This document shows, one piece after another, positions 52,537 through 62,248 of a stretch of DNA of 64,000 bases. Position 1 is the first letter of the stretch, and each line of letters opens with the position of its first letter. Origin of the DNA: Aphodousia faecalis. Lineage in GTDB: Bacteria > Pseudomonadota > Gammaproteobacteria > Burkholderiales > Burkholderiaceae_F. The notes beneath the pieces were generated by a model, which was given only the letters and a program-made list of their open reading frames with translations, was not told the DNA's origin and did not search any database. The position numbers and the translations under genes are program-made. The DNA lies in assembly GCA_018712705.1 (NCBI GenBank), contig DVGM01000033.1, positions 1-64,000 of the forward strand, written 5' to 3'.

Positions 52537-53295
52537 TTAATCTTCGTAATCCTCGTCTTCGAACTCGTCTTCAATCAACACCAACGGAGGGTTGCCGTCC
52601 CAGACGAGATTCTCACGATTTTGCAGATAGGCTTCACGCACTGCAACATAGGGATCCAATGCTGTTTGTAGCATTGCATCCGTAGCCAACAATTTTGCTC
52701 GAGTATCAATGACCTTCAGAGCACCCAAGCCCACAGCATACGGATAGCGTTCACTTCTATCCCAGAAAATATATGTCGTCGGATCCGTAGCCCAATCCAC
52801 AGGAATAGAGGCGGAATCTCGAGCAGTACTCGGTCCCAAGAATGGCCAAACAATGTAGGGACCTGGTCCCACTCCCCATGTGCCCAACGTTTCACCGAAA
52901 TCTTCCGGGGCGTATTCCAAGTTCATGTGAGAGGCCACATCAAAAAGCCCGGCAATACCGACCGTTGAATTGATCAGGAAACGCGCAAAGCTCACCGCGC
53001 CTTCTTTAAATTTCCCTTGCAGGAAATTGTTGAGCATATTGCCCGGTTCACCCAAATTGGAGAAAAAGTTACTGACACCGTCTTGAACAGGAGTCGGTAC
53101 ATAATCCGCGTAACTTTGGGCAATAGGATGAAGCACATACTCGTCCATCGTCATGTTGAAAGCATGAGTCTGACGATTAAATGTTTCCCAAGGATCGTTG
53201 GGATTTTCACCAGAATTCGGCGGCACCACCGCACAGGAGGCCAGGGCCGAACTCAGCGCGATAGCTATAAGAGAGCGTTTGAGCGTAGTCTTCAT
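52537..53295 (-). CDS. mlaA: Outer-membrane lipoprotein MlaA (VacJ)
   Basis: 252-aa lipoprotein, lipobox ALASC with Cys21. NDPWETFNRQTHAFNMTMDE is the family signature; FLINSTVGIAGLFDVA and GPYIVWPFLGPS complete the VacJ domain. Removes misplaced phospholipids from the outer leaflet. Starts 7 nt from mlaD. Confidence 0.94.
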   Translation of the reverse strand: MKTTLKRSLIAIALSSALASCAVVPPNSGENPNDPWETFNRQTHAFNMTMDEYVLHPIAQSYADYVPTPVQDGVSNFFSNLGEPGNMLNNFLQGKFKEGAVSFARFLINSTVGIAGLFDVASHMNLEYAPEDFGETLGTWGVGPGPYIVWPFLGPSTARDSASIPVDWATDPTTYIFWDRSERYPYAVGLGALKVIDTRAKLLATDAMLQTALDPYVAVREAYLQNRENLVWDGNPPLVLIEDEFEDEDYED

Positions 53296-53302
53296 AGCCG
53301 GA

Positions 53303-53788
53303 TTATTCCTTATCTTTATTTTCTACAAAACTGTACATGAATTTGCTGATCATCTGCTCAAGCACCATAGCCGACTGCGTACGACGAATCTTGCCGCCCG
53401 TTTCCAAAACTTCTTCATCGGCACCGGCAACAAATCCGATGTATTGTTCGCCCAGAAGACCGGAAGTTAAAATTTGTGCTTCCGTATCCGTTGGGAACTG
53501 ATATTGCGAGTCAATTGTCATTGTCACGCGAGCTTGGAAGAGTTCGTTATCAAAATTCACGCTCTCAACGCGGCCGATGACAACACCAGCGCTTTTTACC
53601 GGCGCTCTGGGTTTCAGACCACCGATATTGTCAAACATTGCCTCCACCGTATAGGTTTTCTGAGACCATGAAAAACTTCCCAAATTGGCGGCCTGAAGTG
53701 CCGTAAAAAGCAACGCGGCAAAGCCGGCAACAACAAAAAGCCCCACCATGAGCTCAACTCCGCGTTTGCGATCTGCTTTTCGTTCCAT
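53303..53788 (-). CDS. mlaD: MlaD, MCE-domain lipid transport protein
   Basis: 161-aa inner-membrane anchored protein. One N-terminal helix (ELMVGLFVVAGFAALLFTAL), then the MCE domain with FDNIGGLKPRAPVKSAGVVI and GLLGEQYIGF. Forms the hexameric ring over the MlaE channel. Confidence 0.94.
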   Translation of the reverse strand: MERKADRKRGVELMVGLFVVAGFAALLFTALQAANLGSFSWSQKTYTVEAMFDNIGGLKPRAPVKSAGVVIGRVESVNFDNELFQARVTMTIDSQYQFPTDTEAQILTSGLLGEQYIGFVAGADEEVLETGGKIRRTQSAMVLEQMISKFMYSFVENKDKE

Positions 53789-53801
53789 CGAAAACCCCTT
53801 T

Positions 53802-54578
53802 CTAAACCGAGAACATCAGGGCTGTCATAATGAAGTCGAGCCCTAAAACCATCAACGAAGAAATGACCACCGTACGAGTCGTCGCACGTGAGACGCCCTC
53901 CGGAGTCGGCCTTGCGTTGTAGCCTTGATAAAGAGAAATTAATCCTACTGCAACAGCGAAAACCACAGATTTGATAACACTATTGCCTACGTCTGAAAAC
54001 ACATCCACGCCGGCTTGCATCTGTGACCAGAATGCACCGCCATCGACCCCAATCATCACAACACCGACGATCCAAGCGCCGAAAATACCGACAGCGGTAA
54101 AAATACAAGCCAATAGCGGCAATGAAATCAGTACCCCCCAGAAACGAGGCGCCAACACACGACGAACGGGATCCACACCCATCATTTCCATGGCGGCCAC
54201 CTGTTCTCCGGCTCGCATCAAACCGATTTCTGCAGTAAGCGACGTACCGGCCCGTCCGGCAAAAAGCAATGCCGCCACAACCGGGCCCAATTCACGAGCC
54301 AATGACAAAGCAACCATGACACCCAAGGCTTGCTCACTGCCGTAACTGACCAAAATGTAGTAACCCTGAAGCGCCAAGACAAATCCGACAAACAACCCTG
54401 AAACAGCAATAATCAGCAGGGAGTAGTTACCGATGAAGTGAATTTGTTGAACCACAAGCCAAAAACGGGCCAAAGAGGCGGGCAACTCTTTAAAAAGCTG
54501 CAGCGCAAAAATGGCCATTCGTCCGACATGGCGGACTTGTTCCAGAGTCCAGGCGCCTAACTCAATCAATGCATTCAT
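53802..54578 (-). CDS. mlaE: MlaE permease
   Basis: 258-aa permease of the MlaE (DUF140) family, five to six helices. ALARELGPVVAALLFAGRAG and EQVAAMEMMGVDPVRRVLAP are the signature regions. The ATG overlaps the mlaF stop codon by 4 nt. Confidence 0.94.
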   Translation of the reverse strand: MNALIELGAWTLEQVRHVGRMAIFALQLFKELPASLARFWLVVQQIHFIGNYSLLIIAVSGLFVGFVLALQGYYILVSYGSEQALGVMVALSLARELGPVVAALLFAGRAGTSLTAEIGLMRAGEQVAAMEMMGVDPVRRVLAPRFWGVLISLPLLACIFTAVGIFGAWIVGVVMIGVDGGAFWSQMQAGVDVFSDVGNSVIKSVVFAVAVGLISLYQGYNARPTPEGVSRATTRTVVISSLMVLGLDFIMTALMFSV

Positions 54579-55375
54579 GGTGCGTGTACTCCAAATTCTT
54601 CTGCAATCGGCTCGGCCGGATAATGGAAAGCCACCGGACCGTCCGGAGCACCATCAATAAATTGACGAACGTAAGGATCAGTCGAAGCGGATAACTCCTG
54701 CGGAGTTCCTTCTGCAGCGATCCGTCCTGACGAAATCATGTAGACATAATCGGCGATAGCAAAAGTCTCCGGTACATCGTGCGTGACAATGATGCTCGTC
54801 GCATTGAGAGCATCATTTAAATCACGGATCAGCCGAGCAGTCACCCCCATAGAAATCGGATCCAACCCGGCAAACGGTTCGTCATACATGATAAGTTCTG
54901 GATCCAGGGCCGTTGCACGAGCCAGTGCCACACGACGCGACATCCCGCCAGAAATTTCGCTGGGCATCAAATCAGCCGCACCACGAAGGCCGACGGCATT
55001 TAATTTCATCAACGCCATACGAATAATCAATTCTTCACTGAGCTTTGTCTGCTCGCGCAACGGAAAGGCAACGTTATCCAAAACGGACATATCGGTAAAG
55101 AGTGCTCCAAATTGAAAGAGCATCCCCATGCGGCGACGTTGCGCGTAAAGTTTTTCCTTATCTGACGTATCCAGCGGTTCGCCATCGATTAAAATTGTGC
55201 CTTTATCTGGGGTTTCAATTCCGCCAATTAACTTTAAAAGCGTTGTTTTCCCCATGCCAGAGCCGCCCATAATGGCAACAACCTGCCCACGGCCGAAATG
55301 CAGCGTCACATCATCGAGAATGACACGGCGACCGTATCCAAAAGTTACGTCTTGAACTGTTACAAAATCACTCAC
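54575..55375 (-). CDS. mlaF: MlaF ATPase
   Basis: 266 aa from GTG 55375, which has AAGGAA 7 nt upstream; the longer TTG start at 55396 is less likely. Walker A GGSGMGKTT, signature ISGGMSRR, Walker B LIMYDEPFAGLD. Drives the MlaFEDB phospholipid transporter. First gene of the mlaFEDACB operon. Confidence 0.93.
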   Translation of the reverse strand: MSDFVTVQDVTFGYGRRVILDDVTLHFGRGQVVAIMGGSGMGKTTLLKLIGGIETPDKGTILIDGEPLDTSDKEKLYAQRRRMGMLFQFGALFTDMSVLDNVAFPLREQTKLSEELIIRMALMKLNAVGLRGAADLMPSEISGGMSRRVALARATALDPELIMYDEPFAGLDPISMGVTARLIRDLNDALNATSIIVTHDVPETFAIADYVYMISSGRIAAEGTPQELSASTDPYVRQFIDGAPDGPVAFHYPAEPIAEEFGVHAP

Positions 55376-55464
55376 TCGTGATTCCTTTTTCGGCAATCAA
55401 TATCAATAGACTGAATAAGCATTCAGAATTTTTCAATTATACGCTGAGATCAGCCCTATCCCAC

Positions 55465-55932
55465 TTAATAATGCGGTTCAAATCGAACACTGCGGGCAAT
55501 CCCTAAATCCGTCAACCGTTGGTCATCGTTAGCGATGATTTTGAAGTGTTCGGCGACATCATCGGGCACATCCATAACATGACCGGTTTTATAGTTGATA
55601 TAAACCCATTCCGTTGCGCCGAGGCTCACCACGCGGGAGCCGCGTTTAATCGCGTAACGGCGAAGCGATCGAGGACCGGAAAGGTTTTCAACCCAAGAAT
55701 AAATTGTCAATTCATCGCCTTCATAGCACGGTCTCAAATACTCGATCCAATGTTCTCTGGCGACCCAGACTTCGCCACGCTCCAAACATTCCTTCGCTCC
55801 GCACCCTAAAGAAGCGGCGTGAGCCATCGCTGCTTTTTCCATCCAACGAAGGTATTCCCGATTATTGACATGTTTCAAAATATCAATGGATTCCGGACCA
55901 ACCTTAAAACTGTGTTGATAAATATCGATCAT
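55465..55932 (-). CDS. Acyl-CoA thioesterase (4HBT fold)
   Basis: 155-aa hot-dog fold thioesterase. VGPESIDILKHVNNREYLRWME carries the family Asp and His-Val-Asn-Asn motif. Probably hydrolyses acyl-CoA or acyl-ACP species; closest in style to FadM/YbgC. Upstream of mlaF by 69 nt, possibly in the same unit. Confidence 0.8.
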   Translation of the reverse strand: MIDIYQHSFKVGPESIDILKHVNNREYLRWMEKAAMAHAASLGCGAKECLERGEVWVAREHWIEYLRPCYEGDELTIYSWVENLSGPRSLRRYAIKRGSRVVSLGATEWVYINYKTGHVMDVPDDVAEHFKIIANDDQRLTDLGIARSVRFEPHY

Positions 55933-56175
55933 TTTTCTGTACTAATCTTGAAAAGAAAGTTGAAAGCATAGCGAATTTTGGCAAAAAGGCGCTCGCTTCG
56001 TCGACATTTTTTCATATCTCCTTAAATTTGTTACGGTATTTTTTCGTTAAGTGCTCGCAAAATACCCCCTAAAACGGTAGTATTCTGTCCGTTCGGTTGC
56101 TGGTTCAAGATCGGTTTATTTATTCCCCCTTTTCATTTTTTCTCCTTGGCCCAACTGTCCCGAATTCTGACTGAT

Positions 56176-58539
56176 ATGAAGACAAATAAAACTCAAAAAT
56201 CTTGGTTCAAAAAAACGTTGAAGTGGCTGGCCATCTCCGGTTTCTGCGGTGCAGGAGCGGCTATTGGCATGGGACTTGTTGTCTTTTCTGTTGTCTACTA
56301 TCAACTGCCGCCCATTGACGCATTAACACAGTATCGTCCCAAAGTGCCCCTGCGCATTTACACCGCCGACGGTGATCTAATCGGCGAATTTGGTGAAGAA
56401 CGCCGTGATTACGTCCCGTTTGACGAAATTCCCCGGCACGTCAAGTTGGCAATCCTTGCTGCTGAAGATAATGGTTTTTATGAGCACTCCGGCATTGAAT
56501 TCATGGGAATTGCACGCGCCGCGCTCGCCAACCTCATCACTGGCCGTCGCGGACAAGGTGGCAGCACCATCACGATGCAGGTAGCAAGAAACTTTTTCTT
56601 GAGTTCTGAAAGAAGCTACACCCGCAAGCTTTACGAAGTAGCCTTAGCTTTCAAAATTGAACAAAATCTCTCCAAAGACAAGATTTTTGAGGTCTATGCC
56701 AACCAGATCTTCTTAGGTCAACGCTCCTACGGGTTCGGCAGTGCCGCAAAAACCTACTTTGGAAAAGATCTCCGGGATCTTTCCATTTCGGAAGCCGCCG
56801 TCTTGGCCGGTCTGCCCGTTGCGCCGAGTGCTTATAACCCGTTGGTGAATATGCGCCGTGCTACGATGCGCCGCAACTATGTTTTGGGACGAATGTTCAA
56901 TCTGGGCTACATTGATGAGATCACCTATGCTTCGGCCATGGCTCAGCCGATTGAAGTTCGTCAAAGCACCGCCGAACAGCAAAAAACGCAACTACAAACT
57001 CAGGAGCTGCACGCCGGCTACATTGCTGAACTTGCGCGCATGCTGATGCTACCTTATTTCAAGGACACCATTTATGATCAAGGCATCAATGTCTACACGA
57101 CCATCAGAAGCCGCGATCAATTAATTGCCAGCAACACCGTTCGACAGAACATGATTGAGTACGATCGTCGCTACGGTTATCGCGGTGTGGAAGGCTATGC
57201 CGATATTTCCCATGAAGACACGCGTGAAGCTAATATCCGAATGGCCTTATCAAAGGTGATATCCAGCTCCAACCTTTTGCCGGGGGTAGTCACGCAATTA
57301 ACACCAAAATTGATGACTGTTCAACTCTATAACGGTGAAACGGTCTCTTTGGATGCTAAGGGCTTTGCCTTTGCCCAACGCTTTATCGCTCAAAAGGGTA
57401 AAACGCTTAAAGGCCGCTACAAGGAAAAAGAATTGCGAGTCGGAGCCGTGGTGCGTGTCACTCAGGACAACAAAGGCAAATGGTCTTTGGGACAAATTCC
57501 TGCTGTAGAAAGCGCCTTTATTTCGGCTAACTTTAATACCGGTGCCATTTATTCACTGGTGGGTGGATTTGACTTTAAGATCAATCAATTCAATCACGTC
57601 ACTCAAGCTTGGCGTCAACCGGGTTCGAGTTTCAAACCCTTTATCTATTCTGCGGCTCTCGATAAGGGCTTTACTCCAGCCACGATCATCAATGATGCTC
57701 CGCTTTCCATCGATCCGCGTTTAACCGGCGGCAAACTGTGGGAACCAAGAAATGATGATCGTAAATACGACGGTCCGATGACACTGGCCGATGCAATCGC
57801 CCGTTCCAAGAACTTGGTCTCGATTAGAATCGTCCAGGCCATTGATCCTTATTACGCCCAGCAATACATTTCTCGGTTTGGCTTTGATCCGAAGAACCAT
57901 CCGCCGCTTCTGACCTTGGCTTTGGGGGTTGGCTCCGTTACGCCCTGGGAAATGGTAGCCGGCTACTCCGTTTTCGCCAACGGTGGTTATTTAGTGCAAC
58001 CCTACTTGATTGAAAAAGTAACCGACTCCGAAGGCAACGTACTCATGCAGGCGCACAATGCCAAGGTTGGTGACGGTGCACCGCGCACCATTGATGCTAG
58101 AAACGCTTACGTGATGAATTCTTTGTTGCACGGTGTGGCCGTTCGCGGAACGGGTCGCCGTGCCGGAAACGCCTTAAAGCGTGAAGACATGGGGGTTAAA
58201 ACCGGTACGACCAACGATGCTCTTGACGCGTGGTTCGCGGGCTACGCCGGTGAAATCACCGCGGTGGGTTGGATGGGTTACGACCAACCGAAATCGCTTG
58301 GCGCCAATGCTTACGGTGCTGGACTTGTCTTGCCTGTGTGGGTCAATTACATGAAGGCCGTTTTAAAGAATGCGCCAGAATACTACCGACCTCAACCGGC
58401 TGACGTCGTCGAAATCAACGGTCAGCCCTTCTATGCGGATCAGGTTGGCGATACAGTCCAAACCCTAGGACTTGGAGAAACAAGCACTCCGGGCGAAGTC
58501 GATCCGATCACAGAAACCATCCGTGATCAGATTTTCTAA
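56176..58539 (+). CDS. mrcA: Penicillin-binding protein 1A
   Basis: 787-aa bifunctional peptidoglycan synthase. ATG 56176 is chosen; the TTG at 56146 is weaker. One membrane anchor near residues 20-40, then glycosyltransferase domain with catalytic Glu97 in LAAEDNGFYEHSG, followed by the transpeptidase with S484-x-x-K487 (GSSFKPF), SKN, and K675-TGT. Divergent from the mla block over about 240 nt. Confidence 0.95.
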   Translation: MKTNKTQKSWFKKTLKWLAISGFCGAGAAIGMGLVVFSVVYYQLPPIDALTQYRPKVPLRIYTADGDLIGEFGEERRDYVPFDEIPRHVKLAILAAEDNGFYEHSGIEFMGIARAALANLITGRRGQGGSTITMQVARNFFLSSERSYTRKLYEVALAFKIEQNLSKDKIFEVYANQIFLGQRSYGFGSAAKTYFGKDLRDLSISEAAVLAGLPVAPSAYNPLVNMRRATMRRNYVLGRMFNLGYIDEITYASAMAQPIEVRQSTAEQQKTQLQTQELHAGYIAELARMLMLPYFKDTIYDQGINVYTTIRSRDQLIASNTVRQNMIEYDRRYGYRGVEGYADISHEDTREANIRMALSKVISSSNLLPGVVTQLTPKLMTVQLYNGETVSLDAKGFAFAQRFIAQKGKTLKGRYKEKELRVGAVVRVTQDNKGKWSLGQIPAVESAFISANFNTGAIYSLVGGFDFKINQFNHVTQAWRQPGSSFKPFIYSAALDKGFTPATIINDAPLSIDPRLTGGKLWEPRNDDRKYDGPMTLADAIARSKNLVSIRIVQAIDPYYAQQYISRFGFDPKNHPPLLTLALGVGSVTPWEMVAGYSVFANGGYLVQPYLIEKVTDSEGNVLMQAHNAKVGDGAPRTIDARNAYVMNSLLHGVAVRGTGRRAGNALKREDMGVKTGTTNDALDAWFAGYAGEITAVGWMGYDQPKSLGANAYGAGLVLPVWVNYMKAVLKNAPEYYRPQPADVVEINGQPFYADQVGDTVQTLGLGETSTPGEVDPITETIRDQIF

Positions 58540-58551
58540 CGTATAACCGTC

Positions 58552-58869
58552 TTACGCGATAAGCTCGACCGCTCGGCCGAGCTTTTGCGTCAATAGCGAG
58601 GACAGATCTTTAAAAATGCTTCGTCTGGTGCAAGTGTCAAGCCACTCTCCGGCATTCCGTTCGTAGTGATGGCCACCTTTTACGCTTGCAAGCCACAACT
58701 GTTGAGTCGGTGTCTGACTATTGATGACAATTTGAAAGCCGTCATCAAATTCTATGGTCAAAACATTGCCCTGACGATCAACGTCTAAATCGTCATCGAC
58801 CGCTTCGACAGCCGATTGGATTCGTTGTAAAGTTGACTCTGCGAGTTCGATAAACTCCGTTTCCGTCAT
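58552..58869 (-). CDS. cyaY: Frataxin-like iron donor CyaY
   Basis: 105-aa bacterial frataxin, regulator/iron donor for Fe-S cluster assembly. Acidic N-terminal helix (TETEFIELAESTLQRIQSAV) and the strand NVLTIEFDDGFQIVINSQ. Divergent from lptM-lysA, as in many proteobacteria. Confidence 0.94.
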   Translation of the reverse strand: MTETEFIELAESTLQRIQSAVEAVDDDLDVDRQGNVLTIEFDDGFQIVINSQTPTQQLWLASVKGGHHYERNAGEWLDTCTRRSIFKDLSSLLTQKLGRAVELIA

Positions 58870-58894
58870 TTTTAACCGTTAATACATACAAAAC

Positions 58895-59041
58895 ATGAGA
58901 CAGATTTTAGCGATTTTGGCTGCCGCCGTTCTTTTGACGGCCTGCGGCATTAAAGGTGATCTTTATTTACCCGACCGCGGACAGGCTCCGCAGGAATCGG
59001 TTTCGGATATCGAAGCCGATCCCCTCAACGTACCTGAATAG
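58895..59041 (+). CDS. lptM: LptM-like small lipoprotein
   Basis: 48-aa lipoprotein. Signal MRQILAILAAAVLLTAC with lipidated Cys17, then GIKGDLYLPD, the LptM (YifL) hallmark. LptM helps LptD mature in E. coli. The short gene lies between cyaY and lysA, its usual place. Starts 26 nt from the cyaY start. Confidence 0.88.
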   Translation: MRQILAILAAAVLLTACGIKGDLYLPDRGQAPQESVSDIEADPLNVPE

Positions 59042-59050
59042 TCAAGTACC

Positions 59051-60325
59051 ATGGGTTCTCTGCCGTCCGCTCATTTTTACTACCGCGCCTCGTCACTATA
59101 CTGTGAGGAGGTGGCGCTCTGTGACTTGGCTAGCCAATACGGCACGCCTTTGTACGTCTACTCACGTCAAACCATTGAAGAGGCTGCGCAAAAGTATGAG
59201 ACGGCTTTCTGCAATATAGCCCACAAGTTGTGTTACGCCGTCAAGGCGAATTCCAACCTGGCCATTCTGAAAATTCTTCAAAAGAGAGGATGGGGATTTG
59301 ACATTGTCTCTCTGGGAGAATTGGCTAGAGTTCTGCAGATCGGAGCTGATCCTAAAAAAATCGTTTTTAGCGGAGTGGGAAAAACTGAGGAAGAAATTCG
59401 AGTGGCGTTGTCCGCTGGGGTTGGGGTTTTCAACATTGAAAGTGAACCGGAATTTGAACGCCTGGCAAAAATTGCCGCTCAGATGCATTGCAGACCTCGG
59501 GTTTATTTCCGAGTTAACCCGGATGTTGACGCGCACACTCACCCCTATATTTCCACGGGATTAAAGACCAATAAGTTTGGCGTTGATTTTTACAGTGCCT
59601 TCGGCTTATTGAAACGAGCCGCTGTTTGTGAATTTGTTGAACTTGCCGGAATAGACTGTCATATCGGCTCTCAACTGACCTCTTTTGAGCCGTATTTTGA
59701 TGCCTGCGACAGGCTATTGGATTTACTAAAGAAGCTTCGTGCCGCCGGAATTGAACTAAAAGACATTGATTTCGGGGGCGGCGTCGGCGTCTGTTATCGG
59801 GATGAAACAGTCGAACCCATTGAAAATCTTGTTCTCGGTTTAAAAAGCCGATTGACCCAAAGCGGTTTTGATCACTTGAGAATCGTCATGGAGCCGGGCC
59901 GTTCCATTGTCGCGGCTGCCGGTCTTCTTTTGTGTTCTGTGCAATATGTCAAGACAACGCCGGTTAAACACTTTCTGATTACCGATGCCGGCATGAACGA
60001 TCTGATTCGTCCGGCTCTTTATGCCGCTTGGATGCCGGTGTTGCCCATCCGCCAGAGTGATTGTCCCGAAGTACTCTTTGATGTTGTAGGACCGGTTTGT
60101 GAATCCAGCGACTGGCTCGCCAGAGACCGCGTCCTGCCCGCTCAAGCCGGAGAGCTTTTAGCCGTAACAATGGCAGGCGCCTATGGCATGAGCATGGCTT
60201 CGCGTTATAACTCCAGAAGACTGCCCGCTGAAGTCCTGGTTAGTGGCAAAGCATCGCAATTAATTCGCAGACGGGATTCCTTGGAAGATCTTTGGACAAA
60301 CGAAATCGTCCCTGCCGATATCTAA
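59051..60325 (+). CDS. lysA: Diaminopimelate decarboxylase
   Basis: 424-aa PLP enzyme, last step of lysine synthesis. PLP lysine K65 in CYAVKANSN, HIGSQ, GGGVG and the GPVCESSDWLA active-site motif are intact. Starts 9 nt after lptM. So lysine synthesis is retained, in contrast to the missing trp and his genes. Confidence 0.96.
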   Translation: MGSLPSAHFYYRASSLYCEEVALCDLASQYGTPLYVYSRQTIEEAAQKYETAFCNIAHKLCYAVKANSNLAILKILQKRGWGFDIVSLGELARVLQIGADPKKIVFSGVGKTEEEIRVALSAGVGVFNIESEPEFERLAKIAAQMHCRPRVYFRVNPDVDAHTHPYISTGLKTNKFGVDFYSAFGLLKRAAVCEFVELAGIDCHIGSQLTSFEPYFDACDRLLDLLKKLRAAGIELKDIDFGGGVGVCYRDETVEPIENLVLGLKSRLTQSGFDHLRIVMEPGRSIVAAAGLLLCSVQYVKTTPVKHFLITDAGMNDLIRPALYAAWMPVLPIRQSDCPEVLFDVVGPVCESSDWLARDRVLPAQAGELLAVTMAGAYGMSMASRYNSRRLPAEVLVSGKASQLIRRRDSLEDLWTNEIVPADI

Positions 60326-60440
60326 TCTGCCTTAAGTCTTTTAACTTATTGAGAAATTAGGGATTTTTTCTATATACGAGCTAGTTCATCAGTGGTAAAT
60401 TGCTTTGCATCTTTTTTGTATTAATAGCTTATTTACCACC

Positions 60441-62126
60441 ATGGATTGGCTTATTGCATTATTTTCCACCCCGAATTCGATCGCTCACATTTTGCTAGCC
60501 TATTCCATCGTTATTGCGTTGGGAATGGCGCTGGGCAAAATAAAAATTTTCGGGGTCTCTCTCGGTGTTACCTTTGTTTTATTTACAGGCCTTTTGCTCA
60601 ACTATCTCGGCATGAAGGTCGATCCCACTGTTCTGGGTTTTATTCGTGACTTCGGACTCATTCTCTTTGTCTTTTTTATCGGTTTGCAAGTGGGGCCGTC
60701 TTTCTTTTCATCCTTTAAAAGCGGAGGAATCGTTTTAAACGGACTGATGGTGCTCGCAGTCGTTTTAAGCGTCATTGTTACGATTGTCCTTTACTTTTGC
60801 TTCTCTGACACGCTTTCCCTGGCTCAGATGCTCGGAGTTCATTACGGTGCCGTCACAAACACGCCGGGTTTGGGCGCCACCCAAGAGGCCCTTGCTCAAC
60901 TCAATTACCAAGGTGAAGACATTGCGGTGGCTTATGCGTGTGCCTACCCGCTTGGTGTGGTGAGTATCATCGGTACCGCCATTGCCCTCCGTTTTATCTT
61001 CAAAATTGACATGAAAGAAGAAGACCAGCATTGGGAAGCGGAAGAAAAAGCCTCCAACCACGTTTCTATTTTCTTTCACGTGTGCGTCACAAACCGGGCG
61101 CTAGAAGGTCGAAGCATTGGAGACATCCGCGCCTTTATTGCTCGTCCGTTTATCTGTTCACGCATTTTGCATGACGGAGTTATTTCCAGCCCCAGTTCTG
61201 AATCTCTGGTTCATGTGGGCGACGTTGTGCGCATCGTCTCCGGGGAAGAAAATAAGGACGCCATTGTGGCGTTTTTCGGCGAAGAAGATAAAAAGGCAGA
61301 TCTGGCAACGGAGCACTCCCCCATCACCAGCAAACGCCTATCGGTTACTCGTACGGAAATAAACGGACTGACCGTTGCCGATTTGCATTTAAGTCATTCT
61401 GACGGAGTCAATATCACCCGCGTTTATCGAGCAGGTATGCAGCTTTTCCCGTATCAAAATCTGCATATTCAAATGGGCGATGAACTGTATTGCGTAGGCC
61501 CAGCCAATTCCATCAAACGATTGGAAGATCGTTTAGGCAATAAGATCAAGCGATTGGAACACCCCAATCTGATTGCTATCTTCATTGGCATTGCCGTGGG
61601 CATTCTCTTTGGCTCTCTTCCAATTGTCATCCCCGGTATGCCCGTTCCGTTAAAACTTGGCTTAGCGGGCGGTCCGCTTATTATTGCGATTTTGCTTGGG
61701 CGGTTCGGTTCTTTATTCCGTCTGGTCACTTATACGACTTCTTCGGCCAACCTAATGCTACGCGAATTAGGCATTTCTCTTTTTCTTGCCAGCGTGGGAC
61801 TGGCTGCCGGTGAAAATTTTGTGGACGCGCTTTTAGTTGGTAACGGCCCTCTTTATGTTGTTTTAGGTCTGTTGGTGACAATCATTCCGCTTTTAACAGT
61901 GGGCTGTATTGCCAGACACTTTTTTCACATCAACTACCATAGCATTGTGGGTTTAATGGCAGGTGCAACGACTGATCCGCCCACCCTTGCCTACGCAGCC
62001 ACATTGTCAGAGAAAAACTCTTCTGCTGTTGCCTACTCAACGGTTTACCCCTTGGCTATGTTTTTGAGAATTTTGACCGGACAGCTCGTCTTACTGATCA
62101 TGTGGTCCTTTGTCAGCGTTGCCTGA
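60441..62126 (+). CDS. AspT/YidE-family antiporter, copy 2
   Basis: 561 aa from ATG 60441 (TTG 60405 is less likely). Same architecture as the gene at 43.6 kb: two five-helix halves and two central RCK_C domains. The paired motifs read HYGAVTNTPGLGATQEAL and GATTDPPTLAYAATL, differing from copy 1 (TC vs TN; TNS vs TDP). This suggests a different substrate. No functional partner is nearby. Confidence 0.87.
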   Translation: MDWLIALFSTPNSIAHILLAYSIVIALGMALGKIKIFGVSLGVTFVLFTGLLLNYLGMKVDPTVLGFIRDFGLILFVFFIGLQVGPSFFSSFKSGGIVLNGLMVLAVVLSVIVTIVLYFCFSDTLSLAQMLGVHYGAVTNTPGLGATQEALAQLNYQGEDIAVAYACAYPLGVVSIIGTAIALRFIFKIDMKEEDQHWEAEEKASNHVSIFFHVCVTNRALEGRSIGDIRAFIARPFICSRILHDGVISSPSSESLVHVGDVVRIVSGEENKDAIVAFFGEEDKKADLATEHSPITSKRLSVTRTEINGLTVADLHLSHSDGVNITRVYRAGMQLFPYQNLHIQMGDELYCVGPANSIKRLEDRLGNKIKRLEHPNLIAIFIGIAVGILFGSLPIVIPGMPVPLKLGLAGGPLIIAILLGRFGSLFRLVTYTTSSANLMLRELGISLFLASVGLAAGENFVDALLVGNGPLYVVLGLLVTIIPLLTVGCIARHFFHINYHSIVGLMAGATTDPPTLAYAATLSEKNSSAVAYSTVYPLAMFLRILTGQLVLLIMWSFVSVA

Positions 62127-62133
62127 GTCTAAA

Positions 62134-62170
62134 ACCCGAAGTTTAGCTTCGGGTGTTTAGCTTCGGGTTT
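62134..62170 (+). terminator. Terminator with a 14-bp tandem duplication
   Basis: ACCCGAAG (62134-62141) can pair with either of two CTTCGGGT arms. GTTTAGCTTCGGGT is present twice in tandem (62141-62154 and 62155-62168). Only the second copy is followed directly by the T-run. Confidence 0.8.
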
Positions 62171-62248
62171 TATTTGCCCAAAACTTAAACTACACATAAG
62201 ATTGGCGATCTAATATGTCAACCCAATAAAAATTACGAGGAACACGTT

